A DNA stretch of 64,000 nucleotides from Spirometra erinaceieuropaei (lineage: Eukaryota; Platyhelminthes; Cestoda; Diphyllobothriidea; Diphyllobothriidae). The first letter of the stretch is position 1. Each line of letters opens with the position of its first letter. The stretch is from positions 234,570-298,569 of the forward strand of contig CACRXP010000168.1 of assembly GCA_902702965.1 (NCBI GenBank). Reading direction: 5' to 3'. The translations under genes and the position numbers were made by a program. The notes under the pieces were generated by a model. It was not told the origin of the DNA, ran no database searches, and was given only the letters and a program-made list of their open reading frames with translations. Of the stretch, positions 34,001 to 44,822 are shown piece after piece.

Positions 34001-35644
34001 ACAGGACTTTAGTTCACCGACAAAACAGATACGCTACGGCGGATCCTCGAAACTCGCCTTGGCTGCAGGCAACCAAAGACAGCCTATTCCACGGACTTTT
34101 CTGCGCGTTCGCTTCCGTTCATCTGCTACCGGAAAAAAAATCATTGCTGTGGTCAGGAACCACTCGATGAATCACCGTTGGACATTCCACTGGGTGTTAG
34201 GCAAAGTTGTATTCAGTAGTCTGTCTCGTCTAATTACGCTTTCGTCTGCATTAGCTAAATTCTACGGGGTTGGTCGGCCAATCTCAACTAAGCTGATGAT
34301 GTTGCCCGGCTAGAGCCAAATCAGAATGATCTACAGAATGTACTGTCGGTGTTTAATGGGGTCGGATTACCCACAAGGACTGGTAAAACCGGTGTCTTCT
34401 TGCTGACTGGTAAAACCAGTGCCTCCTGGCTGCATCTCTGAGAGAGGGTGTGCTAGGGATTAATGACTGTCGGCTAGTTACAAATACAAAGTACATGCCC
34501 GCCCACTGCCCTAAAAGTATACACAATGCAGTTATCCAAAGGCAGCTTGATCCATGAACAGAGGTCGTAAAACTAGACAAGACAGAGCCGAAATATAAGT
34601 AGGCTAATCAGTCAATAAGAGCTATAAGTGAGGCCTACTAGCATACTTAGGGATGCAGAACAAGCTACACATACTAGGAAAACTCCGCGACGTAGGATTT
34701 AGAAACTAGCTAGGTGACGCCGTACTTCCCGAAAACAGTTACTTGAGAAAAACAAACGGCATAATTCGTGGCGAATATACTTATCTTTAATGCAAAGCGT
34801 AAGCAGTTTTAAAAAAGCAAAAGTGTCTCAGCATTAAAATAATACATCCACTTACACTTAATAAAGTAGTTCGTCGTCGCCTCTTCGTGTTCATCGATGT
34901 ATTTTTTACAAAAACGTTGCATATCTTCGTAATCCCTGTCATACCACCTTTTGCAAGCATCGCGCCTCTCTTTAAGAAGACGAACGATGTTCACATCAAC
35001 AAGCCTACATTCACGGAGGTTGAATAAAATAAAGCTAGTAGAAATGTAAGCGGCTAACATGGTACATGTGTTCATGAAAAGCATGCAGTTCATCGTGGAT
35101 AAAAAGGTTATGGGGAAACAGAAGTGACTTGACGGAACCGCAATCTAAAGCTACATACAAAGCTGGCTTTAGGAATTATTAATAGATGTACATCCCACCA
35201 TCAAACTTAAAATCTACCCGTGTCAGGACAGTGTACTGAGTAGATGCAAGCTGCACATCATACTGCGAAAAAAAGTAAATTGGAAGGAAAGCGATATGGG
35301 ATATAAGAAATGATAACAGACCGATCACGATGAAACTGTTCATTCGCCTCGACTACGCAAACTTCGTCACCAACCGGGCATTTATCGATGTCAGGAACTC
35401 TCGCAAAACGTTGATGATAATAAGGAACCGGTTTCCTTTGAACTTTTTCAACAAAGTACTCTGTGAAACGGTGAAACAATACGAAGGAGTACATACCCCG
35501 GAAGAGCGTCACTGGTTTGTCAATGAGACCGCCCAGAAAAGGAAGGACGTATTTGGTGTGCCATGGTTCCCTGAAAGGCCGAAAAAGGTCTTCCCTTGTT
35601 ATCTCAAAGGAGTGATGATCGTGCGCTTCACCGTGGTCACCCAT
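31064..35644 (-). CDS. NDUFB10: NADH:ubiquinone oxidoreductase subunit B10 (PDSW)
   Basis: An accessory subunit of mitochondrial complex I, on the intermembrane-space side of the membrane arm. Exon 1 (35644-35322) starts MGDHGEAHD and carries the family signature PVTLFRGMYSFV, YYHQRFARVPDIDKCPVGDE and EANEQFHRDR, ending before GTCTGT in phase 2. Exon 2 (35004-34856) reads LVDVNIVRLLKERRDACKRW, then MQRFCKKYIDEHEEA, ending before GTAAGT. Exon 3 (31263-31064) reads YGELHFWTDVRDAFMKQKHR and MLWEREHGP, ending in TGA. Phases close to 223 residues, against about 172 in mammals; the extra lies at both termini. Cys pairs of the kind that form disulphides in this family are kept (DKCPVGDEVC; C-x14-C in exon 2). 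Intron 2 is 3.6 kb and holds repeat debris. The upstream ATG was chosen because it is the first in frame. Confidence 0.88.
31930..32220 (+). mobile_element. RTE-type 3' end fragment inside NDUFB10 intron 2
   Basis: Ends in CGTCG-GGCA-CGACG-GTCGAACT (32193-32214), the terminal hairpin and motif shared by the RTE ends. A stretch near 32057-32080 (GTAGATGTGCTGGACC) recurs near 62400. No coding sequence. The left limit is a guess. Confidence 0.4.
32221..34855. other. NDUFB10 intron 2, remainder
   Basis: No exon, domain or LINE part could be read. A 96-codon minus-strand frame at 33782-33492 is open but unrecognised. The only clear structure is the short tandem repeat at 34378-34433. Confidence 0.4.
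34378..34433. repeat. Short tandem duplication with internal palindrome
   Basis: Two adjacent units of about 28 bp, each beginning GACTGGTAAAACC, followed by GTGTCTTCTTGCT in one and GTGCCTCCTGGCT in the other. ACTGGTAAAACCAGT in the second is a near-perfect palindrome. Confidence 0.7.
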
Positions 35645-35740
35645 TCGCAAGACAGTCGAAAGCGCTCAGCGATTGGCGCGACTAGACACGCAGCCGGACA
35701 ACCAAAACCCACCAACCAAACGAAGTGGTAAAACGTCGCG

Positions 35741-36300
35741 GATTTCAGTTTCAGTTTATTTCAGGGAAGGTATGTACATTTGAAATCCCTATTGGTTACA
35801 TGCAGAGGAAGTATATGGCGAAAATGGAAAGGAAGTGACATGAAAGAAATACTAGGAGAATAACATAAACTATACAGATGAACACGGAAATTCATGCCTT
35901 AACGGTATTTAAGGGCATACGAACTCGGTTTGTTGATTAAATATAGCAGATAGCTGAATCACATCTTAGATAAAAGAAAATTAGTAAATTTTTGCAGTCT
36001 TCAAGCATCTTTGTAAATGCGAGTAGCAGTGTGCGCCATGATCCGTAAATTAATAATTTACATAAATTGATGGTGCTTAAATACTGGCAGTAGCATCGTA
36101 ATAGCACTGTATTGTCAACGTTGGTGATCAGGATGGCTGTAGTCCGGCGTTATTGTGGTGTGCATTTCAATGTTGATCTATCCACCGTTTAAAAGTGTCA
36201 TCGATCCCGACATAACGGCATAATCAGGCAAAGCATTCCAGACTGCAACCACTCTGTTGTCAAGGTCAAGGCGCGCAGCTCAATTTCAAAGATAAGTGAA
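35741..36300 (-). mobile_element. Family C LINE 3' part (left half of a split copy)
   Basis: The minus strand reads DLDNRVVAVWNALPDYAVMS at about 36260-36200, the last block of a CR1/Jockey RT ORF, then a 3' UTR ending AATAAACTGAAACTGAAA at 35741. The preceding coding block of this copy is found 4.8 kb away at 41134-41310, on the other side of family A copy 2. The copy was therefore split by that insertion. Confidence 0.75.
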
Positions 36301-36571
36301 GCTCTGCATTTATCTGGATATTCTTAAGTAATTAATGCCTGTTTTTACTTGAGTCCGTTTTAAAAGTCGCCTTTCTATATAAGGTAAAATTTTTTCCCAG
36401 TTTGTTTGACAGTCTGGCAAAATAGTCGTATTTTGTAAAAAATCCATTGTAGTGAATCCTTTCCCTACTACCGCTTTCTAGTTTTCGTGGTAAAAAAACA
36501 GTAATACATGCTACTCAGTGCGCGTTTCCGTTTCGATCCTTCTTCTGTAACGAAAAACTTTTTTGTCTGTA

Positions 36572-37950
36572 ATGCCCCGCAGAGCACGCGCTAAAAGGCG
36601 AAAGCTTGCGGCCTCCCCACCGTCTCTGGGTGCTAAAATCGTGACTGAAGACATGGCAGACGCCAGCTTATGTTCTTCGCCGTCCGCAGATCTGATTAAC
36701 TCACAAATCCCTTTAGTACATGTAGAAACTCTCGACCCTTCAGTCGTCCAAAAATACGCCTCTGCTAGTCGTAGCAGGCCATCAGCCGGCGAAATAATCG
36801 ATCAGCTGATTTATGGAGACATCAACAGCACTTCTGAAAAAGTGCTTGAACAAGCTTTTAAACTTATTGGGGTAATAAGTTCTGAAACTGAGGAACGAAT
36901 TAAACGCAAGCATAATTTCGTACTGCGAAACATTCCGAGCCACTTATCTGCTATGGAGGGAGCGCATTTGTTCCTACAAAGTTGTGGTTTGAGTTTTAGT
37001 GTCGCACAAGCTAAACGACTACGCTCGCTTAGCCGTAATGCGCCGATACTAGTTACCCTTTTCTCCATGATAGAAGTCGATTTTATCTTGTCGAGTAGGG
37101 AGATGACTAGAGACTTCTGCCGTAAATGGCGCTGCTCCGTTTCGCCAGACCTCACACCCCTGCAGCGAAGACTGAATAAACTGAAATCGGCAAAAACCAA
37201 CACCAAGATAATGACACCTACTGTCAGTCTGAATAAGTCATCTAAAACACCATCTGCGGCATCTGCAAGTCACGGCATAGTCAATTCCGTAGGGAGTTCG
37301 ACTACTTTTAATGCTGACCTCTTTAAACACACCACCACGCCTGGTATAAACACGCCACTATCGACTCCCCCAGCAACCCCTAGTAAGCCTAAGCATGTGT
37401 CTAAGTCAAAGGCAAATCCAATTGCTGTCTCAGCCGCTCGGACACCCAATAAATCCAGCACCATTGTAAAATCTTTTCCTCCACAATCGGCTAACAGTGC
37501 CTTAAATACCCCGACTCAAAACGTACCGGGTTCGCAACTGCCCCCAGCCCTCATATCAAGGCAGTTAGGCCGAATATGCCGATTTTTCCGCCGTTTAATA
37601 AAACTCTTGATCCAATGGAAACAATGCGTCCCCCACCCCCTAACTTGTTTCCTCCACGGCCGTTTTACCAATTTATTCCTCATGATAATGTCCTTACTGA
37701 ATCAGTTAATTCATCCGATCCTCAGTTTCGTCCCGGCGGGAATACGTTGCAGTATCTGCCCCGCGGATTTCCAGCTGAAAATAAATTAGCCAACAATAGT
37801 TACCAGCTTACCTGCCCGTCATTCCCTCCCCCAAGTCCTCCCCTTTTTTATCCACGTCAGAATTTTTTGATGCCACAAAATTTTTTGCAGAACCGGATGG
37901 TTGCATCCGGACCGTTTGCTCCGTGGGCAGCCCAGAACTGGACGATGTAG
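36572..37950 (+). pseudogene. Family A LINE ORF1 (one frameshift)
   Basis: Starts at ATG 36572 (MPRRARAKRRKLAASPPSLG) and runs open to about 37540. There a C run is one base shorter than in copy 1, throwing the last ~135 codons into another frame (37576-37950). Layout: basic N-terminus, central block IKRKHNFVLRNIPSHL, DFCRKWRCSVSPDLTP, then a Ser/Thr/Pro-rich region and a Pro/Phe/Asn-rich C-terminus ending APWAAQNWTM. It has no zinc knuckle and no domain I can name with confidence. It overlaps the ORF2 frame by about 28 nt. Confidence 0.8.
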
Positions 37951-40817
37951 CCCACCTCCCTCAGAAACAAACAGCCTTTCCCTTCAAACTTTTTGCTTTA
38001 AATGCCAGATCCTTGCTTAATAAGATGCCTTTGCTTCAGACTCAGGTCTTCGTCCATTGTCCTGATATTGTTTTAGTAACTGAGACGTGGGCATCAGCCT
38101 CAGTAGCTGACTCCGAACTCTCTCTTCTAGGCTACAATTGCATTCGAAATGATCGCCAAGATAGCCGTGGTGGGGGCAGCTGCGTCTACGTTAAGCAAAC
38201 ACTTACATGTTTGCCGTTGGACCTCCCGCACTTTTCAGCAGTAGAAGGCAGCTGCTGGCTCCAGGTTGCACTAAAAAATAAGTTCTCCTTACTCGTTGGC
38301 TGTATCTATCGCCCTCCCAACGCCAATGACAATTTTGATCGTTTACTCTCACAGGCATTTCATGCTGCGGACGACTTAAGCTTTAAGTATCACCTGGTTG
38401 CGGGTGACTTTAATCTCCCTGAAGTCCGCTGGTCTCCGCCTTCAGGCCCCAGAAGGTTCGATGACTTTCTTGAGGCTGTGGATGTCGGGATGTGGTCTCA
38501 GGTTGTTGATTTTCCCACCCGAGGCTCAAGTATATTTGACCTAATGTTCTGTAGAGGCTGCTTGCCATCGTCGTTGTCATCCCTAGGCCCACTCGGGGGC
38601 TCAGACCATGACATAGTTGTTTCAAAGTTGGAATTGGAGGCTGACGAAATGTCGTCCCAAAAGTATAACTTTTTCCGCGATTTCCGATCAACTCGCTCAA
38701 CCGAATTATTAACTCACCTTAATTCCTACGACTGGACTGAGTTCTTCCTTAGTTCGGATGTAAATGTTTGCACTACAAAACTGTACGAAATTTTGGGTCC
38801 GCTTATTTCTCGTTTTGTCCCCCGTAAGAAAATTATTAATGTTGGGGATGAGATTTTCCTACCTTAACCCTTTCGTCGCAGATTGCGCAGGCTTTATCGT
38901 CGTTTCCATCTGCAGAACGATGTTTCTGTTCTGCCCTTGATTTGTGTTATTTTTGATCGAGCTAAGAGATTGTCTGAAGAAAAACAGCTAGCCGAAGAGG
39001 TCCACTTTACTGAAAACCATTCGTTAAATGTCTCAAAACTTTTCTCTAGAAAAATACGAACTCAGAGAAAGACGCAGTATCCCACCCTTCGAGACGATCT
39101 CGGAAATCCCATAGTTGATGCCCAGTTAATCGCGGATAGCTTCAATGATTTCCTGTCCAAAACGTTTATTGAAGACTCGACCACTCCGCTTCCGACCATC
39201 CAGTCATTGACCGGGGCAGTTCTGGAAACTATAACTTTCACTCTGTGGGATGTGACCGTTGCGATTCGGCCTTTTCGTCAATCTTATAGTCCAGGCCCTG
39301 ATGGTGTCCCAGTAAGCATTTTAAAAGCCGATGCAAACACGATCTTCCCATCCCTCTTATGCAAGATATTTAATCTTGCTCTTGAAAGTGAAACTTATCC
39401 TACCTTGTGGAAGGAATCACACATTTTGCCTATTCCTAAGCACGGCAAATCTACATCATTTGATGACTTTCGGCCAATAAACACCCTCCCTGCAGTTTCG
39501 AAGATCTTAGAGACATTGATCAAAGATAAAATGATGTGTCACTTAACAGCGAACAACTTACTGAGTGTTGCTCAGTATGGATTCCTCAAAGCTCGATCTT
39601 GTGACACCTGTCAACTCTCTTTCTTTGACTATGTTCTCCAATCTAGGGACCATGGTTTTGCACTTTACACTGTATATTTCGATTTCACTAAGGCTTTTGA
39701 CCGTGTTGACCATGCTCTTCTCCTCTTGAAACTGTCCTCTTTCGGAATAGGTGGCAAACTTTTGAATGTTATATCCTCTTATTTGGGCACTCGCACACAA
39801 CGAGTTAAGATTTCCAATACTATCTCCAACCCCACACGTGTGAGGAGTGGAGTCATTCAGGGTAGTGTACTCGGCCCGCTTTTATTTTGCCTTTTCGTTA
39901 ATGATGTACCCGATTTATTTCAGAATGGTAAGCCTTTCATGTATGCCGATGATCTTAAAGTTGCATATCGATATAGGCCGGCAGATCATGACATCGTGCT
40001 TGAGCTCCTAAAGAGCGATCTACAGGCTTTCGCCCAGTGGTGCCGCACATGGCGCCTTTCTCTTTCTTGGCATAAGTGCTCAGTCATGGTGGTTGGCGAC
40101 AACCGCCAACCTCAACTAAGTATTGAAGGTCACGCAATAAATGTGCCAGGGGTTATAGAGGATTTGGGTGTATCATACTCCAAGAGTTTCAATCTCTCGG
40201 AGCACTGTGCCTTGATAGTCTCCAAAGCACGTAGAACCACCGGGTTTATCCTCCGAAATTTTAAAACTAGGGACATTAGAATGCGCCTTTTCGACATGTA
40301 CGTTAGACATGGTCTGGAATACTGTTCGTTTTCACTTAGCCTCATGCGTGCTACTGAGCGGAAGAAAATAGAATCCGTTCAACACTTTTTTACCAAGAGA
40401 ATTTTAACCCCAGAACACCGACATTTGTCATACCAAGAACGTTGCCGGCTTACAGGCCTCGATCCTTTATGGTTCCGTAGATTTCAAAAGGGACTATTTT
40501 TGCTATTTAAACTCTTATATAATCACACATTTAACCCACTCACCTCTTTAAGACACCATATCCACCCACGACGTAACAGTCACCGTGAGGTCTTCTTATT
40601 TCTGCCTCTGGCACGCACTGTTAAATATTGTCGGTTCTATTCTGTAAATGCAATTGCTATTTGGAATAAACTACCCATGAGTGCGAAAACTTTGCAAAAT
40701 TATCCTTTATTTAAGAGAACTATTACTCGATTTTTGCATTCAGAAAAGCTCCCACAAATTTTGGGTGCTGAATCTACTGATCGACTGTACCGTAGAGATT
40801 GCGTTTGTGGTCTCTGA
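37923..40817 (+). pseudogene. Family A LINE ORF2, endonuclease-RT (single nonsense)
   Basis: 965 codons in one frame with only TAA at 38865-38867, where copy 1 has TTA. Endonuclease residues: LNARSLLNKM, VTETW, GCIYRPPN, VAGDFNLPEV and GGSDHDIVV (the metal-binding and catalytic E, D, N and H). RT: SYSPGPDGVPVSILKA, FRPINTLPAVSKILE, YFDFTKAFDRVDHALL, GVIQGSVLGPLLFCLFVND, FMYADDLKVAYRY and DLGVSYSKSFNLS, then a C-terminal block ending in LYRRDCVCGL. There is no ATG near the 5' end of the frame. The first in-frame ATG is about 34 codons in (NKMPLL), so translation may depend on coupling to ORF1. Confidence 0.88.
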
Positions 40818-41133
40818 ACACTATGGCCGGTCTCACCAGCTGTTCCTCAACGCCTCTACTTCGACTATCCCCAACTTCATGAAAGGACTTTGACGTCCTA
40901 TAATCTCCGATACCGTGCAACCTCCCCCCTTCTTGACGGTCGATATTCTACCACCGCCGACAGTTTTTTTTCTCCTGAGCCCTTCAAACCGCAAAAACCA
41001 CCATCAACTATATTTTTATGCCTTAATCTCAGGAGTTTTTTTTTCACTGCTGGTCGGATTTGTGTTTAATCACTTCCCTTGACAATGCCTGTAAACTGGA
41101 ATTAAATTTAAATTTATATTTATATTTATATAA

Positions 41134-41310
41134 GAAGGATTTTCGTGTGTTTAGTCGGGCACCAGTCACAAGTTGTTTGAGTGGATGGTATCTCAGGTTA
41201 GTCGTAGTCGCCAACTCGAAGAAGACTCCTGATGCAAGGCAGCCGTCCTGATTGCGCACTATGCGGAATGCTCGTATCAGGTCCCCACGTAGTTCTGTAA
41301 CTTAAAATAA
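41134..41310 (-). mobile_element. Family C LINE fragment (right half of the split copy)
   Basis: The minus strand reads VTELRGDLIRAFRIVRNQDG, then FFELATTTNLRYHPLKQLV and TGARLNTRKSF, directly homologous to the LRGDLIQTYRIVRSSE and FELARTDRLRGHPFKL blocks of the family C copy at 15.8 kb. The frame stops exactly where the AT tail of family A copy 2 begins. Confidence 0.75.
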
Positions 41311-41324
41311 CAAAGTCAAAAAAA

Positions 41325-43619
41325 CATGCATGCAGATTTACTACGCTGTATCAGACGGAGTTCAACATGGCAGACGGAGTTTTCATCATCCAAGTGTATT
41401 TTCTTGTCTCTTGGTTATGCCAAACTTCCTGGTCCCATAATTTCTCAGAATAACCCACTCTCAGAATGCTTCATCACAAAGGACCTAGGTATAAGTTATA
41501 CAAATAAACTTGCTTTATCACCTCATGCAGATAAAATCTCTGTCAAAGCCGCGCAGATGTGTGAGTTCAAATCGCGTAATTTTTTCCTTTCGGGAACGAA
41601 ACGAAGACTTTATCAAATGATTCTTCTTCCAGTCCTCGGATAATGCTGTCCTTTCTTTGGTTTAATGAACACCTGTGACCGTTCTAAGATCGAAAATGTT
41701 CAGAGGGTATTCACCCGGAAACGGTTCTCTCAATGTGCATATGGTACTTCTTATACTCAGAGATGTAAGCTGGCGAACATTAAGTTTTTATAGTTTAGAA
41801 GACTCGAAGCTGACCTTTGCTCCCTGTTTCGTATTAACTCTAGCTCTAATCTTCTTCTCATTGACACTCTCACTCCGAGAGATTGGTCTTATCCCACGCA
41901 CAACTCCCCCATGGTGATTCCGCGCCTCTTTGCACTACATCGAAGCGCGCCCTCTTCTTTGCTTCCAAATACGCCTTCCTTTGGAATAATCTTCCACCAG
42001 AAATTAGGTCATCGCCTAAGATACTGGTATCCAAGTCGAAATTACGCAAACATCTTACACCGGAAAGTGTAAAGCCACTTTTAATGGTCTTATTCCCGAA
42101 CACTCAGCTTCTTGACTTTGAGAAGGATCCCCTGGGATTGAATGACAGAAAACTTTTAGGCATGGAACATATAAATATCTCCTAATCAGATAGATGCCAG
42201 CTGATTTACCTAGAATTTTTATGGGTTCGAAGAATAGAAGCGGGCTTTTGTCTCCTCTTTCGCATTAATAATAGTTCAATTCTTCCTCGGATTTCAGCAC
42301 GTACCCCTAGTATTCGCCCATACAATCTTCGCAACTCCTCCCTGATTATACCTCCTCCGCTTCCTCTCGTTTCCAGACATACTGTCCTCTAGAATAACCT
42401 TTCAAAAAATATAAGATCTTCAGATAATCTACACACCTTTAAGAGAAGGCTACGCCTTTATCTGAATACTGATTCGATTGAACTTTTATTTTCCTCTTCA
42501 TTCCCCGACAACTTTCTCTATGACACTGAGAAAGGGCCACCGGGAATTGAGGACGCAGCCATTTAATTTCCGTATCTGCTCATATTTATGTTATATCCCC
42601 AATTAGTATGACGCCAGTTCTGTGCGGAGTAGCAGACAGAATACCAGAGAACAGCTTTACAGCGTCAATCACCTTGTGTACATCAACTCTTAATCCTTCC
42701 GTCCGTGGCTTCGTAATTAAGGATTCAGCCTTCGTCTGGTTTGCGTTTTCCTACTGGTCCATTCCTGAGCGCCCGCATGTTGCGTGTTGCTGACCCCTGG
42801 AGGTCGCGCATGACTCAGCGGCGTGCTAATGTCTGGCTCGCATGCGGGCTTCCTAGGCGAGGCTGTGCGGCAAGTTTGCGGTTCTTTGTCAGGCGTGACC
42901 TCCGGACGACAGGATCGGTGCGTCGTGTTCTGGGCCGTCCTAACAATTTCCTTCTTTTGTGAGTCGTATCGCTTCCTAGGATCCCTCATCAGAAATGTAA
43001 ATTTTTCAATTTTTCAGTTCATCCATCGTGCCCTCACACAATGCGCTCTATCGATGCTCTTGGCGGAACCTTCTGTATTTGCCATACACTAGTAGTCATG
43101 TCGCATCTCCCTTGCCCCCTCCTCATTTGGACTCGGCTGAATGTACCTGATGGCATCTGGGTTCCTATCGCCTCGAGACTGGTTTTCTATTCGCCACTTT
43201 GTCATGAATGGCCTCATCCGGCATAAGAATTCTGCCTTGATGATGCCCGTTTCGAAACTTCTACTCAAGGCCACATACAGACCAGTCCTGCCTGACCCAC
43301 CTACTTACCCCTTCATGAAATCCGTTATACAATGCCATATACAAGCCGCTACTGCCTGCTTTTTTAGATATGAAGGAACGAGAGCTTTTTTCTCCTATAG
43401 TGCTAATCTAGTCGTACTCATTTGGTTTATGTTAGGAGTTTTTTCACTGCTCGCTCAGCATTCTTCGAATCATACTACTTATTCAATAATTATGAATTAA
43501 GTATTGCATAAATTCTGTATACCGCGTCTAAAATTCTAACATTCATGTGGTAGTTATTCTTGCTTGCTATGAAAGGACTCCCACGGGTCTTGAATAAAAA
43601 TTATTAGTATTATTATTTT
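41325..43619 (+). mobile_element. 5'-truncated CR1-like LINE, family B
   Basis: Starts in the RT C-terminal region: STWQTEFSSSKCIFLSLG, NNPLSECFITKDLGISYTNK and LALSPHADKISVKAAQMCEF. It continues through LRKHLTPESVKPLLMVLFPN to a stop at 42183. A second, diverged version of the same last ~120 codons follows at 42195-42567 (FLWVRRIEAGFCLLFRINNS to EKGPPGIEDAAI). The 3' UTR (for example 43141-43380) matches the minus-strand family B copy at 46.83-47.08 kb. The end is TCTTGAATAAAAATTATTAG and an ATT-rich tail. Several stops and frame changes are present. Confidence 0.8.
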
Positions 43620-44306
43620 TTGGAACTAAGCGAAGGCGGAATGACTTGGTGAGACTTAGCTGATGATCCTTGACGGAAGACCTGAACGGCGGGCCTAGAA
43701 GAACTCGTGCCGTTTATAGCTAAAAACTCTCTACGCCTATCTCGCGCAAGCCTTATTTTCGTAGCTAATTCAATATTTCAGCGATTCTTAAATGAACCGA
43801 TAACGAGCATGTGGAAGGATAGTTACTCTGCTTCCCTAACTTTTTAAGTTTGTTTTTAATAAAATGTGGGACAGTGCAGGGAGTGGCACTCGATTTAAAC
43901 TTCTACAGTGAAATAAGATCGAGAAGGCCTGTTCCGCACTGCGAATGTAGGCTCTTAGATTAACGAAAGTCTTCTTTTATACAACAGATAGTCCGACCGC
44001 TAAACTCAGGCGCAAACGAAATGGTAATTTCGAATTCTATGGTTGAGATTCAAAGACCGTTGGACTGTTTTATTTCTGATAACCGTAGACTCTCACTGCT
44101 GGCCTATGCACGGACAGTCATGAAATTTACTTTCTGATCTCGCTTCATGTGCTTCGCATCATTATAAGTTTGGTGTTAACCGTTTCTGCAAACCTCGCAA
44201 ATGAGTTTATTTTTTGCTAGCAGTATGTACCTGAATTTACAGTCTCAACTGTACCTCAATGAGGTCATCACGGGCTTTTTCCGTAACCCTAAAAAACATA
44301 CATGAC
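43620..44306. other. Spacer between family B LINE and RTE 3' end
   Basis: No gene or element could be read. Confidence 0.35.
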
Positions 44307-44782
44307 AGTTAGACCGTCGATTTTTATGATATCCGCTGTGTGCGCTATAGAAGAGCGAAAACATGGATGGTGACTTGCGCGTGTATCTCTTGTTAATGTA
44401 GTAGACTTGTGCTGCACCTACTACACACTCTCCTCCTTCCCTTCCTGGATCCGGTATCAAGACGGAGTTAAGAAGACCGGAGGTGGGAGAGGGCACAAGT
44501 GGCTTGAACAGCTGAAATCGGCCCTAGGCGTGCCACCACACCTGACTCGGATCCCACCAGGTGGGAGTTCCTTAGAAGCCACATTAAGAAGGAGCCATTT
44601 CAGCCTAACGCTCAGTTCACAATCGACCACTCAACACAAACTCGCATTGGAGTGACTTGAAGTCCGAGTTATCCCGTCAGTTAGCAGCCTTCCAAGCCAT
44701 GGTATTTGATGCACTGTGATAGATTCAACTGAACCAGATTCTTAATAGTGAAGAAAATCCGCTGAGACCGTCAAGGCCTCTT

Positions 44783-44822
<40 letters not shown>
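44783..44822. repeat. (TC)n(AC)n compound microsatellite
   Basis: A TC run passes directly into an AC run inside the RTE 3' UTR. Confidence 0.95.

Larger units (their letters stand above)
36301..41133 (+). mobile_element. CR1-like LINE, family A copy 2 (nearly intact)
   Basis: A 4.8-kb element with 5' UTR, ORF1, ORF2 and 3' UTR, ending in an AT-rich (TTTATA-type) tail. It matches copy 1 closely and carries only two obvious disabling changes: a 1-bp deletion in a C run near 37540 (ORF1) and TAA at 38865-38867 (ORF2). It sits inside an older minus-strand family C LINE. Homology with copy 1 starts at 36452, but the family C flank ends near 36300, so the element probably has about 150 bp more 5' UTR than copy 1 shows. 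Confidence 0.9.
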
